A stretch of DNA of 58,947 bases from Hymenobacter roseosalivarius DSM 11622. GTDB lineage: Bacteria > Bacteroidota > Bacteroidia > Cytophagales > Hymenobacteraceae. A program made the translations under genes and the position numbers. The notes beneath the pieces were generated by a model that was given only the letters and a program-made list of their open reading frames with translations, was not told the origin of the DNA and ran no database searches. Each line of letters opens with the position of its first letter. Within the stretch, counting starts at the first letter, position 1. The stretch is taken from contig NZ_FWWW01000095.1 in the NCBI RefSeq assembly GCF_900176135.1, positions 1 through 58,947 on the forward strand, read 5' to 3'. Of the stretch, positions 7,873-16,537 are shown piece after piece.

Positions 7873-9162
7873 TTAATTGCCCAAACTTTCCAGCCGCAAC
7901 GTCACGGCGCGGGCGTGAGCGTGCAGTCCTTCAGCCTCGGCCATCGTCTCGACCACGGGGCCCACGTTGCGCAGGCCCTCGGGAGTCAGGCGCTGGAAGG
8001 TGATTTTTTTCAGAAAGGAATCGAGCGAGACACCGCTGTAGTTGCGGGCGTAGCCGTTGGTGGGCAGGGTATGATTGGTGCCGGAAGCGTAGTCGCCGGC
8101 CGCTTCGGGCGTGAGGTGACCCAGGAATACCGAGCCGGCGCTGGTAACGCCCACGCTGAATACCTCTGCTTCCTCTAGGGCCAGAATCAGGTGCTCGGGC
8201 GCGTATTGGTTGGAAAAAAACAGCATTTCCTCCGGTGTGCGCAACAAAATGGCGCGGCTTTCCCGCAAGGCTAATGCGGCCACCTCGCGGCGGGGCAGCG
8301 TGGCCAGCTGCCGCTCTACTTCCTGGGTCACGGCCACCAGCAGCGCATCGGAGGTGGTGAGCAAGATCACCTGCGAATCGGGGCCGTGCTCGGCCTGGCT
8401 CAGCAGATCGGCCGCCACAAACGCCGGATTCGCGGTTTCATCGGCGATAACCAACACTTCCGACGGGCCGGCGGGCATATCGATGGCCACGCCGTAGCGG
8501 GTAGCCAGCTGCTTGGCGGCGGTGACGTAGCGGTTGCCGGGACCGAAGATTTTATCGACGCCCGGCACGCTTTCCGTGCCCCCGGATAAGGCGGCAATGG
8601 CCTGGGCACCACCGGCTTTGATAATGGTAGTGATACCCAGCAGCTGCGCCGTGAACAGGATGATGGGGTTCACGGAGCCATCCGGGGCGGGCGGCGTGCA
8701 GAGGACAATGTCGGGGCACTCGGCCAGGCGGGCGGGCACGCCCAGCATGAGCAGGGTGCTGAACAGCGGGGCCGAGCCGCCCGGAATATAGAGGCCTACC
8801 CGCTGCACGGGCACCGCCCGCCGCCAGCACTCCACGCCCGGCATGGTTTCGATGCGCTCCTCCACGGGGCGCTGGAGCTGGTGAAACTTCTCCAGATTGG
8901 CGTGCGCCTGACGAATGGCAGCTTGCAAGGCAGCCGGAACCAGGGCAGCGGCCCCGGCCATTTCCTCGGGCCGCACGCGCAAGTCACTGAGCGTGACCCC
9001 GTCGAAGCGGGCGGTGTACTCACGCAGGGCCTCGTCGCCGCGCTCTCGCACCTCGGCAAAGATGGTGGCTACGCGCTCTTCCAGCTCGCGGGCCTCGCCG
9101 GCGGCGGCGCGCTGCTGCAAGGCCGGCCACCCGGCCATATCAGGATAACGGATGAGTTGCAT
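7873..9162 (-). CDS. hisD: Histidinol dehydrogenase
   Basis: This 429-residue zinc enzyme performs the last two oxidations, histidinol to histidine, with NAD. Signature segments include YIPGGSAPLFSTLLM, KIFGPGNRYVTAAK and the zinc-site and catalytic residues in QAEHGPDSQ and YAPEHLI. Length matches the family (about 430). It is the second gene of the operon, 83 bases after hisG; that gap carries six GTGA tetranucleotide units. Confidence 0.97.
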   Translation of the reverse strand: MQLIRYPDMAGWPALQQRAAAGEARELEERVATIFAEVRERGDEALREYTARFDGVTLSDLRVRPEEMAGAAALVPAALQAAIRQAHANLEKFHQLQRPVEERIETMPGVECWRRAVPVQRVGLYIPGGSAPLFSTLLMLGVPARLAECPDIVLCTPPAPDGSVNPIILFTAQLLGITTIIKAGGAQAIAALSGGTESVPGVDKIFGPGNRYVTAAKQLATRYGVAIDMPAGPSEVLVIADETANPAFVAADLLSQAEHGPDSQVILLTTSDALLVAVTQEVERQLATLPRREVAALALRESRAILLRTPEEMLFFSNQYAPEHLILALEEAEVFSVGVTSAGSVFLGHLTPEAAGDYASGTNHTLPTNGYARNYSGVSLDSFLKKITFQRLTPEGLRNVGPVVETMAEAEGLHAHARAVTLRLESLGN

Positions 9163-9173
9163 ATGAGGGTACT

Positions 9174-9197
9174 GTGAGTGAGTGAGTGAGTGAGTGA
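9174..9197. repeat. GTGA tetranucleotide microsatellite (6 units)
   Basis: Six perfect tandem GTGA units lie in the hisG-hisD gap just upstream of the hisD ATG (9162). They would sit in the hisD ribosome-binding region of the mRNA, as TCAC repeats. Related GTGA/GTAAATG runs occur at the holA-tyrS gap. Confidence 0.8.
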
Positions 9198-9245
9198 ATA
9201 CCTCATTGTTGGAAGTGAATAATCACTTATCCACTGATTCACTCT

Positions 9246-10097
9246 TTAGGAAATCATTTTTTCGATGGGCAGTACCAGAATTCCTTCGGCGCCGACGGCT
9301 TTGAGCTGGCCGGTGATGTGCCAGAAATCGTCCTCGTTTACTACCGACTGCACCGATACCCAGCCTTCCTCGGCCAGGGGCGTCACGGTGGGCGACTTGA
9401 TGCCGGGCAAGAGCGCATAAACCGCCTCCAGCGCGCTCTGGGGAGCATTCAGGATGATATACTTATTGCGGCGCGCCCGGCGCACGGCCTGCATCCGAAA
9501 GCGCAGCTGATCCAGAATCTCCTGCTTCTCGGCCGACAGATTCTGGGTGGCAATGAGCACGGCCTCGGAGCGAAACACGGTTTCGACTTCGCGCAGACCG
9601 TTGCCCAGCAGCGTGGAGCCCGACGACACGATGTCGCAGATAGCGTCGGCCAGCCCGATGCTGGGCGCGATTTCCACCGAGCCGCTGATGGTGTGCAGGT
9701 GCGCCTGTACGCCCTCACCGGCCAGGTAGCGGCCCAGGATTTCGGGGTAGGACGTGGCGATGTTCAACCCCTGCAAGTCGGCCACCGACGTATAATTTAC
9801 CCCCCGCGGCACGGCCAATGACAGGCGGCACTTGCTAAAGCCCAGGGCTTCCACTTCCAGATCAGGGTGGCCGGCCTCGACCAGCACGTTCTGGCCCACG
9901 ATGCCCAGGTCGGCCACGCCGTCCTGCACATAGCCGGGGATGTCGTCGTCGCGCAGAAACAGGATTTCGAGGGGGAAATTGGTGGCTTCGGTCTTGAGCT
10001 TGTAGGTGCTGCTGACGAAGGAAATACCGCACTCACGGATCAGATTCAGGGAATCTTCGCTCAGGCGGCCCGACTTCTGGATGGCCAGACGAATCAT
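9246..10097 (-). CDS. hisG: ATP phosphoribosyltransferase, long form
   Basis: This 283-residue first enzyme of histidine synthesis joins ATP and PRPP to give phosphoribosyl-ATP. It has the two-lobed periplasmic-binding-like catalytic part (about 1-210) with the PRPP loop in DIVSSGSTLLGNGL. A C-terminal HisG_C ferredoxin-like regulatory domain (about 215-283) marks the long form, which is normally feedback-inhibited by histidine and does not need HisZ. The ATG at 10097 gives the standard start MIRLAIQKSGRL. It is the first structural gene of the operon, preceded by a His-rich leader ORF. Confidence 0.96.
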   Translation of the reverse strand: MIRLAIQKSGRLSEDSLNLIRECGISFVSSTYKLKTEATNFPLEILFLRDDDIPGYVQDGVADLGIVGQNVLVEAGHPDLEVEALGFSKCRLSLAVPRGVNYTSVADLQGLNIATSYPEILGRYLAGEGVQAHLHTISGSVEIAPSIGLADAICDIVSSGSTLLGNGLREVETVFRSEAVLIATQNLSAEKQEILDQLRFRMQAVRRARRNKYIILNAPQSALEAVYALLPGIKSPTVTPLAEEGWVSVQSVVNEDDFWHITGQLKAVGAEGILVLPIEKMIS

Positions 10098-10212
10098 AGG
10101 GTCAGGGATAAGGAGAGAATGAAAAGCCGAGCTGGAGCCGGGGCCGGCAGTTGGGCTTCGATGGAGAACCGTAAAAACGGGCAAATGGCGGGCAGCACGG
10201 GCGCAGATCGGG

Positions 10213-10255
10213 CAAAAAAGGCCAATACGACCGGGGCCGCCCTGGTTGGGCGGCC
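10213..10255 (-). terminator. Candidate his-operon attenuator hairpin
   Basis: Between the leader ORF and hisG, a perfect 8-bp GC stem (10235-10242 with 10248-10255, loop of 5) is followed on the minus strand by a T6 tract (10214-10219) 15 bases later. GGCC next to the T-run offers alternative pairing with the stem, and a CCCC..GGGG pair lies just upstream. These are the parts expected of mutually exclusive terminator and antiterminator forms. The exact fold was not computed. Confidence 0.5.
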
Positions 10256-10307
10256 GGGGAGCCAACTGCGACTCACCCCACGGGGACGATATGCTTGCTT
10301 GATTCCT

Positions 10308-10427
10308 CTAGAAAGAGGAATGATGCCCGTGGTGATGAGGGTGCGGCGCGCCCACGCCGGCAGCGGCCCCGGACAGCAGGGAGGCCGGGGGGCTCAGGGA
10401 AACAGGCAGGCGCGAGGCGACGGGCAT
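10308..10427 (-). CDS. hisL: His-operon leader peptide
   Basis: A short ORF of 39 codons from ATG 10427 ends with the run PHPHHHGHHSSF and then stops. Six histidines fall within eight residues right before the stop. It lies directly downstream of a TAnnTTTG promoter and upstream of a GC hairpin with T-run and hisG. Ribosome stalling at these codons when charged tRNA-His is low would favour an antiterminator, as in enterobacterial HisL. The reading frame is open further upstream, but the promoter position makes ATG 10427 the likely start, with about 11 bases of 5' UTR. No sequence similarity to known HisL peptides is claimed. Confidence 0.62.
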   Translation of the reverse strand: MPVASRLPVSLSPPASLLSGAAAGVGAPHPHHHGHHSSF

Positions 10428-10444
10428 AAAGGCAGATTGCGGGG

Positions 10445-10476
10445 CAAAAGTACGAGCAGATACGAGGGTTGAAAAC
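10445..10476 (-). promoter_or_regulatory. Promoter of the his operon (TACTTTTG)
   Basis: On the minus strand TACTTTTG (10445-10452) fits the Bacteroidota -7 consensus TAnnTTTG, with GTTTTCAAC (10468-10476) about where the -33 element belongs. Transcription would start near 10438, just ahead of the leader-peptide ATG. Confidence 0.6.
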
Positions 10477-10529
10477 TTTTGGGCTAAAAAGTTTTCATAT
10501 TCCGGCCTTTCAGAAGTGACGGTGGCTGG

Positions 10530-10537
10530 TAATTTTG
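10530..10537 (+). promoter_or_regulatory. Promoter -7 element of the DUF2911 gene (TAATTTTG)
   Basis: TAATTTTG matches TAnnTTTG and lies 70 bases upstream of the plus-strand ATG at 10608, divergent from the his promoter about 80 bases away. Confidence 0.5.
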
Positions 10538-10607
10538 GCACTATTGTTTCAGAAAGCCCAATCGATTCCCTTTTTCGCCCTAGTTTTCCCTCCTATTGTA
10601 CCTGTGT

Positions 10608-11528
10608 ATGCGGTTGTCCCTGGTTTCCCGTTCCCGCTCCCTCCTGCTGACCACCGGCGGCGTGTGCTGCCTGCTGCTGACCCTGAGCGGCCCGCCGGCT
10701 GCCGCCCAGCAGCCCATGGCCTCCGCCCCCGAATTGCCCCTGCCCCAGGCCAGCCCCCGCGCCCTGGTGCTGCAAACCATCGGCCTGACCGACGTGACCG
10801 TGGACTACCACGCCCCCGGCGTAAAGGGCCGCCCGGTGTGGGGCACCCTCGTACCCTGGAACCAGGTATGGCGAGCCGGGGCCAACGAAAACACGCTTAT
10901 TACCTTCTCGGAGCCGGTAAAAGTAAACGGCCAGGCCGTGCCCGCCGGCAAATATTCCTTCTACGTGCTGCCCCAAGACAACCAGGACTGGCAACTCATT
11001 CTCAACCGGGTAACCACGCACTGGGGCAGCGAAGGCTACGACGCGAAGGATGACTTGCTGCGGGTACCTGCCTCCTCAGAGGCCGCGCCCTTCCACGAAA
11101 CGCTGCTGTATTGGTTTTCCGACGTGAAGCCCACCACGGCCCGCCTCAACCTGACCTGGGAAAAGCGCACCGTGAGCATGACTATCGAGACAGAAGTACA
11201 CGAGCAGGCCCTGCGCGGCATTCAGCAAACCCTGGCGGCTACCCCCAACAACTGGCAGCTGCTGGCTCAGGCCGCCGACTACCTGGTGCAGAACAACCTG
11301 CACGGCGAGCTGGCCCTGCGCTACATCAATGAGTCGATTCGCCTCCGGAATGTGTATACCAATAACTGGATAAAAGCCCGTCTGCTGGCTTCCAAGCAGG
11401 ATTATACCACCGCCATCGCCTACGCCCGCAAGGCCATCAAGCTGGGCGACAAAAGTGACGACACCTTTAAGGCCCAGCTGCCCGGTATGCGCATCGCCCT
11501 CACCGACTGGCAGGCCAAGGCGTATTAA
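10608..11528 (+). CDS. DUF2911 domain exported protein
   Basis: A 306-residue protein with an N-terminal signal peptide (hydrophobic run at about 12-32 ending AAAQQ). The DUF2911 domain follows (about 45-190); it is typical of Bacteroidota and shows VDYHAPGVKGRPVWG, WRAGANENT and AGKYSFYVLP. The C-terminal 100 residues are helical and TPR-like (alanine-rich pairs with YARKAIKLGD). The family is predicted to be periplasmic or exported, with unknown function. The in-frame TTG at 10596 is rejected in favour of the ATG. It is transcribed divergently from hisG. Confidence 0.9.
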   Translation: MRLSLVSRSRSLLLTTGGVCCLLLTLSGPPAAAQQPMASAPELPLPQASPRALVLQTIGLTDVTVDYHAPGVKGRPVWGTLVPWNQVWRAGANENTLITFSEPVKVNGQAVPAGKYSFYVLPQDNQDWQLILNRVTTHWGSEGYDAKDDLLRVPASSEAAPFHETLLYWFSDVKPTTARLNLTWEKRTVSMTIETEVHEQALRGIQQTLAATPNNWQLLAQAADYLVQNNLHGELALRYINESIRLRNVYTNNWIKARLLASKQDYTTAIAYARKAIKLGDKSDDTFKAQLPGMRIALTDWQAKAY

Positions 11529-11651
11529 CTTGCCAAACCCAAAATCAGATGTAAGAAATGAGTAAACCAGCTTTACAAAATCAATATAGTCTACTGCTGA
11601 AACCATTATTCAGTCTTTAAAGCAGCTATTACTTTATACTCGATAAGCAAT

Positions 11652-14159
11652 TTAAAACCGCGCAATCACCCGCAGATTTACTAGACGCTGAGACAGGTAG
11701 TTCGGAACGGAATAGGTGTCGCCGTTTACATCCTGCAAGTAGCTGTAGCCGCCCACGTTGTTAGCGGCCAGCACATTCAGGACTTCCAGACCCAGCCACA
11801 GGCTTTCCAATTGCCCGGCGCGGCGCGGCGTTGCGCCGGCACTGCTTAGGGTGAGCACTTTGGAAACTCCCAGATCGACGCGCTTGTAGGAGCGGCTGAG
11901 CTTAGTGGTGCCGCGCTCCTCAGGCAGATTGGGCGGACTGAACGGCAGGCCCGAACCAAATACGAAGTTCACGTAGCCTTTCACCGAAGGGTTATTGGGC
12001 AGATGATCCTGCAGGAAAATACCCACGTTCAGGCGCTGGTCGGTAGGTCGGCGGATGTAGCCTTTCTCTTCCCGGCCTATCTCCTGGCCATCGGCATCAC
12101 GCAGGGTGATGAAGTCATAGTCGAGGTTTTCGCGGGTGGTGAGCACGCCCAGGCTAAACCAGGACTCGGTGCCAGGTACAAACTCCCCGGCCACGCGGGC
12201 ATCGAGGCCGGCGGCGTAGGCGGTGGCGTTGTTGCGGGCGAAATAGCGCAGGCGCACATTGTCCAGATCGTAGGGCACTACGTCGGTGAGGTATTTGAAA
12301 TAGACTTCGCCGGTGAAGCGAAACGGCCGTCCCCATTGCTGAAACTTCAGATCCTGGCCGGCAATGAGGTGCAGGGAGCGCTGGGCCCGCAGCTCCGGGT
12401 TCAGGATAGCTTGCTGATTGCGCAGCTCCCGATAAAATGGCGGCTGGTAATACACGCCCGCCGCCACTTTGAACGCCAACTCCGGGTTGCGGCGGGTAAT
12501 AAACGAGTACTGCACCCGCGGGCTAATCACCAGCTGGCGGTTCACGCTCCAGTAGTGGGCGCGCACTCCGTAGGTAAGCGTGCGCAACGAGTCGAACGTG
12601 ATAGTATGTTGGGCGTAGCCTTGGTAACGCTCACTATCAAGCGTCAGATCAGTCCGCAGGCGAGTAAAGCGAGCCTCGGGCACAAAGCCCGCCGAATCGA
12701 CGAAGCCGTACTCGTTGAGCGTATCCTCGATGTGCTCGCGGCCGGCTTTTACCCCCCAGCGTACCGCGTGACGACTGGTGGGCGTCCAGGTGCCGCGGGC
12801 TTCGAGAGTAGCCAGGCGGGCGCTGAGGGTATTGCGCGAATGATCGAAGCGCGAGCCCAGGTCGCGGATGCGCACGGGTCGGTTGAAGTCCGGCGAGTTC
12901 GGGTCCACGTTGATATCGGCGAAACGGTAGCTGGCCTCCACATCCCGAAACTCCAGCTCCCGCGAAATTAGCCCCCCGGCCAGCAGCTCACCCGTAAACT
13001 TAGGCGTAAACTCGTGGCGCAGGTTCAGGCCGCCCTGGTAGGTGTCGTACTGCATTCGTTCACGGCCGTCGTAGGCGATAAAAAGACGCGTAAACTGGTT
13101 GGTAGCCGTGCTGAACGTGCTTTGACCAGTTTCGGGCGTGAAGCGGTAATCGTTGTGGGCAAATGAGGTGAGCAGGCCCAGGCTCGTTCGCGCCGGCTCC
13201 GATTTTCCCCCCAGCGCGGCGTTGATGTACAGTTGACCGTCGTAAAAAGTCGGGTTATACCCACCCTGCGCCTGCCGCAGGGAGCTAAGCACATATTGGG
13301 CATTTTTATACCGAACTCCCGCCAGGTAGCTCACGCGCTTATTGGGTGAAGTGGCCTCCACATGAGCCGTGCCGCCCACCAGACTAGCCGTGGCCGAGGC
13401 TCCAAATCGGGTGGGCGTTTTGTACTCCACATCCAGCACCGAGGAGAGCTTATCCCCAAACTTCGGTTGCCAGCCGCCCGTCGAAAACGCCACCTGGCTT
13501 ACCAAGTCAGGGTTAATAAAGCTCAATCCCTCCTGCTGGGCGGCGGTTACCAGAAACGGCCGGTACACCTCAATGCCGTTCACGTACACGAGATTTTCCT
13601 CGTAATTGCCGCCCCGCACCGAGTAGGTACTAGTCAGCTCATTATTGGCCACGACACCAGGCAGCGTGGTCAGAATTTTGTTGAAATCACCGAAGGCCGA
13701 AGGTAACTCCTTGGCTGACCGTGGGTTGATGCGGGTGAGGCTGACTTGCTCGCGGGTATCGGCGCTTTGCCCTCGGCCGCGCACCGTCACGTTGCCCAGG
13801 GCGCGGGCATCGGTGGCGAGCGTAAGCCGCTGGGGGGCATTTTTGGTTAAATCGAGCGGGGTACGCAAGACTTTGTAGCCCAGGCGACGCGCTACGAGCA
13901 CCAGAGCCGGCGCGCCGGGCGCGGACGGCGTCACGCGCAGCGAAAATTGCCCCCCAGCGTCAGTCGTAGTGCCGCCGGGCTGGCCTTCTACGCCGATATC
14001 CACAAGCTCCAGCGGCTGCCCATCCGCGTCGCGGACGGTACCGCTGACCAGGATGCGCGTGGCGGTTTGCTGAGCCATCACCCCCGCTCCGGCCAGCACC
14101 AGCAGCAAGGTCAGTAGTAGGGAAAAGGGCTTATTTCTCAGGCGAGTAAGCAAATGCAT
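11652..14159 (-). CDS. TonB-dependent outer-membrane receptor with carboxypeptidase-like regulatory domain
   Basis: An 835-residue outer-membrane protein. It has a signal peptide (about 1-30, ending VMAQQ), a CarboxypepD_reg-like beta-sandwich (about 36-125, with VSGTVRDADGQPLE), a plug domain (about 130-260, with LPGVVANNE and YSVRGGNYEENLVYVNG) and a 22-strand type barrel ending in a terminal aromatic (RVIARF). It imports an unknown ligand using ExbBD/TonB energy. Its ATG overlaps the rpe stop by one base (TGATG), so the two genes are translationally coupled. No SusD partner is adjacent, so it is not a standard polysaccharide locus. Several iterated-motif copies lie inside it. Confidence 0.93.
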   Translation of the reverse strand: MHLLTRLRNKPFSLLLTLLLVLAGAGVMAQQTATRILVSGTVRDADGQPLELVDIGVEGQPGGTTTDAGGQFSLRVTPSAPGAPALVLVARRLGYKVLRTPLDLTKNAPQRLTLATDARALGNVTVRGRGQSADTREQVSLTRINPRSAKELPSAFGDFNKILTTLPGVVANNELTSTYSVRGGNYEENLVYVNGIEVYRPFLVTAAQQEGLSFINPDLVSQVAFSTGGWQPKFGDKLSSVLDVEYKTPTRFGASATASLVGGTAHVEATSPNKRVSYLAGVRYKNAQYVLSSLRQAQGGYNPTFYDGQLYINAALGGKSEPARTSLGLLTSFAHNDYRFTPETGQSTFSTATNQFTRLFIAYDGRERMQYDTYQGGLNLRHEFTPKFTGELLAGGLISRELEFRDVEASYRFADINVDPNSPDFNRPVRIRDLGSRFDHSRNTLSARLATLEARGTWTPTSRHAVRWGVKAGREHIEDTLNEYGFVDSAGFVPEARFTRLRTDLTLDSERYQGYAQHTITFDSLRTLTYGVRAHYWSVNRQLVISPRVQYSFITRRNPELAFKVAAGVYYQPPFYRELRNQQAILNPELRAQRSLHLIAGQDLKFQQWGRPFRFTGEVYFKYLTDVVPYDLDNVRLRYFARNNATAYAAGLDARVAGEFVPGTESWFSLGVLTTRENLDYDFITLRDADGQEIGREEKGYIRRPTDQRLNVGIFLQDHLPNNPSVKGYVNFVFGSGLPFSPPNLPEERGTTKLSRSYKRVDLGVSKVLTLSSAGATPRRAGQLESLWLGLEVLNVLAANNVGGYSYLQDVNGDTYSVPNYLSQRLVNLRVIARF

Positions 14160-14878
14160 CAGGCGTGCTGGCTCTCCTCCGATTCATCCTCCAGCATCTC
14201 GCTTTCGCTCAACTGAGCGCGCAACTCCGCCAGCGTAGCTACGGGGTCGGGCGAGCCGAATACGAAGTTGCCAGCCACCAACACATCGGCCCCGGCTTCC
14301 ACCAACGCGGCGGCATTGTCGCGGCTCACGCCCCCGTCAACCTCAATCAGAGCCGAAGAGCCACTATCCACCAGCAGCTCTTTCAGAGCGGCCACTTTGC
14401 GCAGGGTATTCGGAATAAAGGCCTGTCCGCCAAAGCCTGGGTTCACCGACATTACGCACACCACATCCAGATCGGCGGCAATATCCTCCAGCAGCCACAC
14501 GGGCGTATGCGGATTCAGGGCCACGCCCGCCCGGCAGCCCAGGGCCTTTATTTGCTGAATAACGCGGTGCAGATGCGGGCAAGCCTCGTAGTGCACTGTG
14601 ATGTTGGTCGCGCCCGCATTGCGCACGGCGGCCAGATAATTCTGGGGTTCTTCAATCATTAAATGCACATCGAGCGGCTGCTTAGCGTGCCGACCAATGG
14701 CCTGCAACACCGGCACCCCGAACGAAATATTCGGCACAAAACGACCATCCATAATATCGCAGTGCAGCCAGTCGGCGGCGCTACCGGCGAGGCGCTCGAT
14801 TTCAAATTGGAGGTTGGCAAAATCGGCGGCGAGCAGCGAAGGAGCCAATAACGGAGCCAGGCGGCGGGTAGAAGTCAT
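14159..14878 (-). CDS. rpe: Ribulose-phosphate 3-epimerase
   Basis: This 239-residue TIM barrel interconverts ribulose-5-phosphate and xylulose-5-phosphate in the pentose phosphate pathway. Family motifs are LAPSLLAADFANL, HCDIMDGRFVPNI (metal and catalytic Asp/His), VHLMIEEP, MSVNPGFGGQ and EVDGGV with the second catalytic Asp. The ATG at 14878 matches the family; a 40-codon N-terminal extension is rejected. It is first in a two-gene unit with the TonB receptor. Confidence 0.96.
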   Translation of the reverse strand: MTSTRRLAPLLAPSLLAADFANLQFEIERLAGSAADWLHCDIMDGRFVPNISFGVPVLQAIGRHAKQPLDVHLMIEEPQNYLAAVRNAGATNITVHYEACPHLHRVIQQIKALGCRAGVALNPHTPVWLLEDIAADLDVVCVMSVNPGFGGQAFIPNTLRKVAALKELLVDSGSSALIEVDGGVSRDNAAALVEAGADVLVAGNFVFGSPDPVATLAELRAQLSESEMLEDESEESQHA

Positions 14879-14916
14879 ACCGCGAAGGTAAGCGTTTGGG
14901 GGCGAGCTTGGATGGA

Positions 14917-14924
14917 CAAAAGTA
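14917..14924 (-). promoter_or_regulatory. Promoter -7 element of rpe (TACTTTTG)
   Basis: TACTTTTG on the minus strand lies about 40 bases upstream of the rpe ATG and matches TAnnTTTG exactly. No clear -33 element is visible. Confidence 0.5.
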
Positions 14925-15125
14925 CTGACCTCAGCGCACTGCCCGGTTTTCTTCGTCGCCGCTGCCTCCGGCGGGGCGGGATGACCTACACCAGCCATAC
15001 TAAAAGGATGATAATGTTACAGTTACGTGACAACTACCCCCGACTGGCCACGTTCAGCTTATTACTTATCGACGGCACTCCGATAGCGTTACTGACCATT
15101 TTTCTCATCTTCCTATCCTCCTTTT

Positions 15126-16346
15126 ATGAAACCGACCTTCCAACATTTCCTCGGAACCTGCCTCATAGGCCTGGCTTTGGTTAGCTGCGACCAGGAAAAA
15201 TACCAGATTCCGACAAATCAATTATTTGAAACGGCCGCCCTTCGGGAAGCCGATATATTGCTGACGGAGGCCGCCCGAATCGCGGGCATCAGCAAAGCAG
15301 AATTGCTGCAGGCCCGGGCTCCGGGCCGGTTTACTCAGCAGCAGAACGTCTTTTTTCCGGGGGCACTGGCCGTTGATTTCAAGCGGAGCGTACCAACGGT
15401 TACTCTGCCCCTCTACAAAGGTCTCGGCCCTGGCGGCAACCCTACTTACTACATTCTTACCGAAGCGGCCAACTTCAACGTGGCCAAGCGGTTGGGCGTT
15501 AACTATGCCCCCAAGCTGGTGTATGGGCGGGACACGGAGGGCAGCCAAAAGGCAACCTTCGTGAACGGGCAGCTCCAGTTTGAGGGCGACGTTGATTTCA
15601 GCCCTCAACGCCTTGTGCAGCCCGGCCCCTTTCCCAATACTTTTCCACCCGCTGTGGCCCAGCCGGGAGCCGTGGGCGATGCCCGCTATTCCCCGCTGGT
15701 AGTACTGCCCAGCGGCTCCGTCGTTAGCGCGTCTATTGTGGCCAACAGCACGGGTACCCACGACCACCTGGTGAGTATCGACTATGCCAAGGGCACGGTG
15801 GTATTTGAATTACTGGACGGCTTTGAGGGCGGGGCACAATACTACTTTCACCTCGTGACCGAATCGTCGGATAAGGGCGCCGCCACCATCGAGCGGGGCA
15901 CTTATACGCCCCGGCTGGCCAACCTGCCCACGTTCGGACAAAGCCTACTCACCGACAAATCGGCGTTGCTGGGCTTCTCACCGGTGGCCAACGGCGAAAC
16001 CGGTGCTAATAATCCCGAACGGCAGGGCCTAAATTCCACTATCTTGGACGGGCAAACCTTCGACCCGATCAACGTTTTCCCTCTGGACCCAGACAATAAC
16101 AAAAAAGACGCTAACAATTATAGCCCTATGTGGGATGCCCACATCAATGCTTGGACGCCGCAGGCTATCCAAGCGGGTAAGCGCCGGCGCATCAAGAGCT
16201 TCGCCGACCTGGAACAGCTGGTTAAAGAAGGCTCCGTCACGGATGCCGCGGGCAACATGGGAATCCCCAACAGGTTTGTAGCCAGTCTTAAACCTTCACG
16301 TGCCATCATCAATTGCCCGGTAATTGCTCAGCCTCTGAGTCGGTAA
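15126..16346 (+). CDS. Uncharacterised lipoprotein
   Basis: A 406-residue protein starting with a lipoprotein signal peptide: charged MKPTFQHF, a hydrophobic run and the lipobox LVSC with Cys21. The mature part is rich in beta-strand patterns and contains PTYYILTEAANFNVAKRLGVNYAPKL (two conserved-looking blocks around residues 113-137) and GTHDHLVSIDYAKGTVVFELLDGF. I do not recognise the family. It stands alone between rpe and the toxin-antitoxin pair. Likely exported and membrane-anchored; function unknown. Confidence 0.8.
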   Translation: MKPTFQHFLGTCLIGLALVSCDQEKYQIPTNQLFETAALREADILLTEAARIAGISKAELLQARAPGRFTQQQNVFFPGALAVDFKRSVPTVTLPLYKGLGPGGNPTYYILTEAANFNVAKRLGVNYAPKLVYGRDTEGSQKATFVNGQLQFEGDVDFSPQRLVQPGPFPNTFPPAVAQPGAVGDARYSPLVVLPSGSVVSASIVANSTGTHDHLVSIDYAKGTVVFELLDGFEGGAQYYFHLVTESSDKGAATIERGTYTPRLANLPTFGQSLLTDKSALLGFSPVANGETGANNPERQGLNSTILDGQTFDPINVFPLDPDNNKKDANNYSPMWDAHINAWTPQAIQAGKRRRIKSFADLEQLVKEGSVTDAAGNMGIPNRFVASLKPSRAIINCPVIAQPLSR

Positions 16347-16537
16347 GCCAATCGGACGTATTGACAATAGCACTGGCAGTTGCTTGCCGAACCGAATGAG
16401 CCAATCGATATTTTCCAGCAGAGTCCGGTCAAGCAGCCCGCTGGTTGACCGGACTTTACGTATTGGTGTAACACGCATAGTACGGGGAGTGAGGGAGCAA
16501 TGCCGCATTTTGCCAGAAGCCTGTGCTCATCAACTCA

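Noticed and set aside
9174..9260. Repeat cluster as a CRISPR array
   Set aside because: Units are 4-base tandem repeats without spacers, and no cas gene is present. No CRISPR array was seen anywhere in the window.
10308..10541. 77-codon version of the leader ORF
   Set aside because: Its first half lies upstream of the TACTTTTG promoter element and would not be in the transcript; only the part from ATG 10427 is supported.
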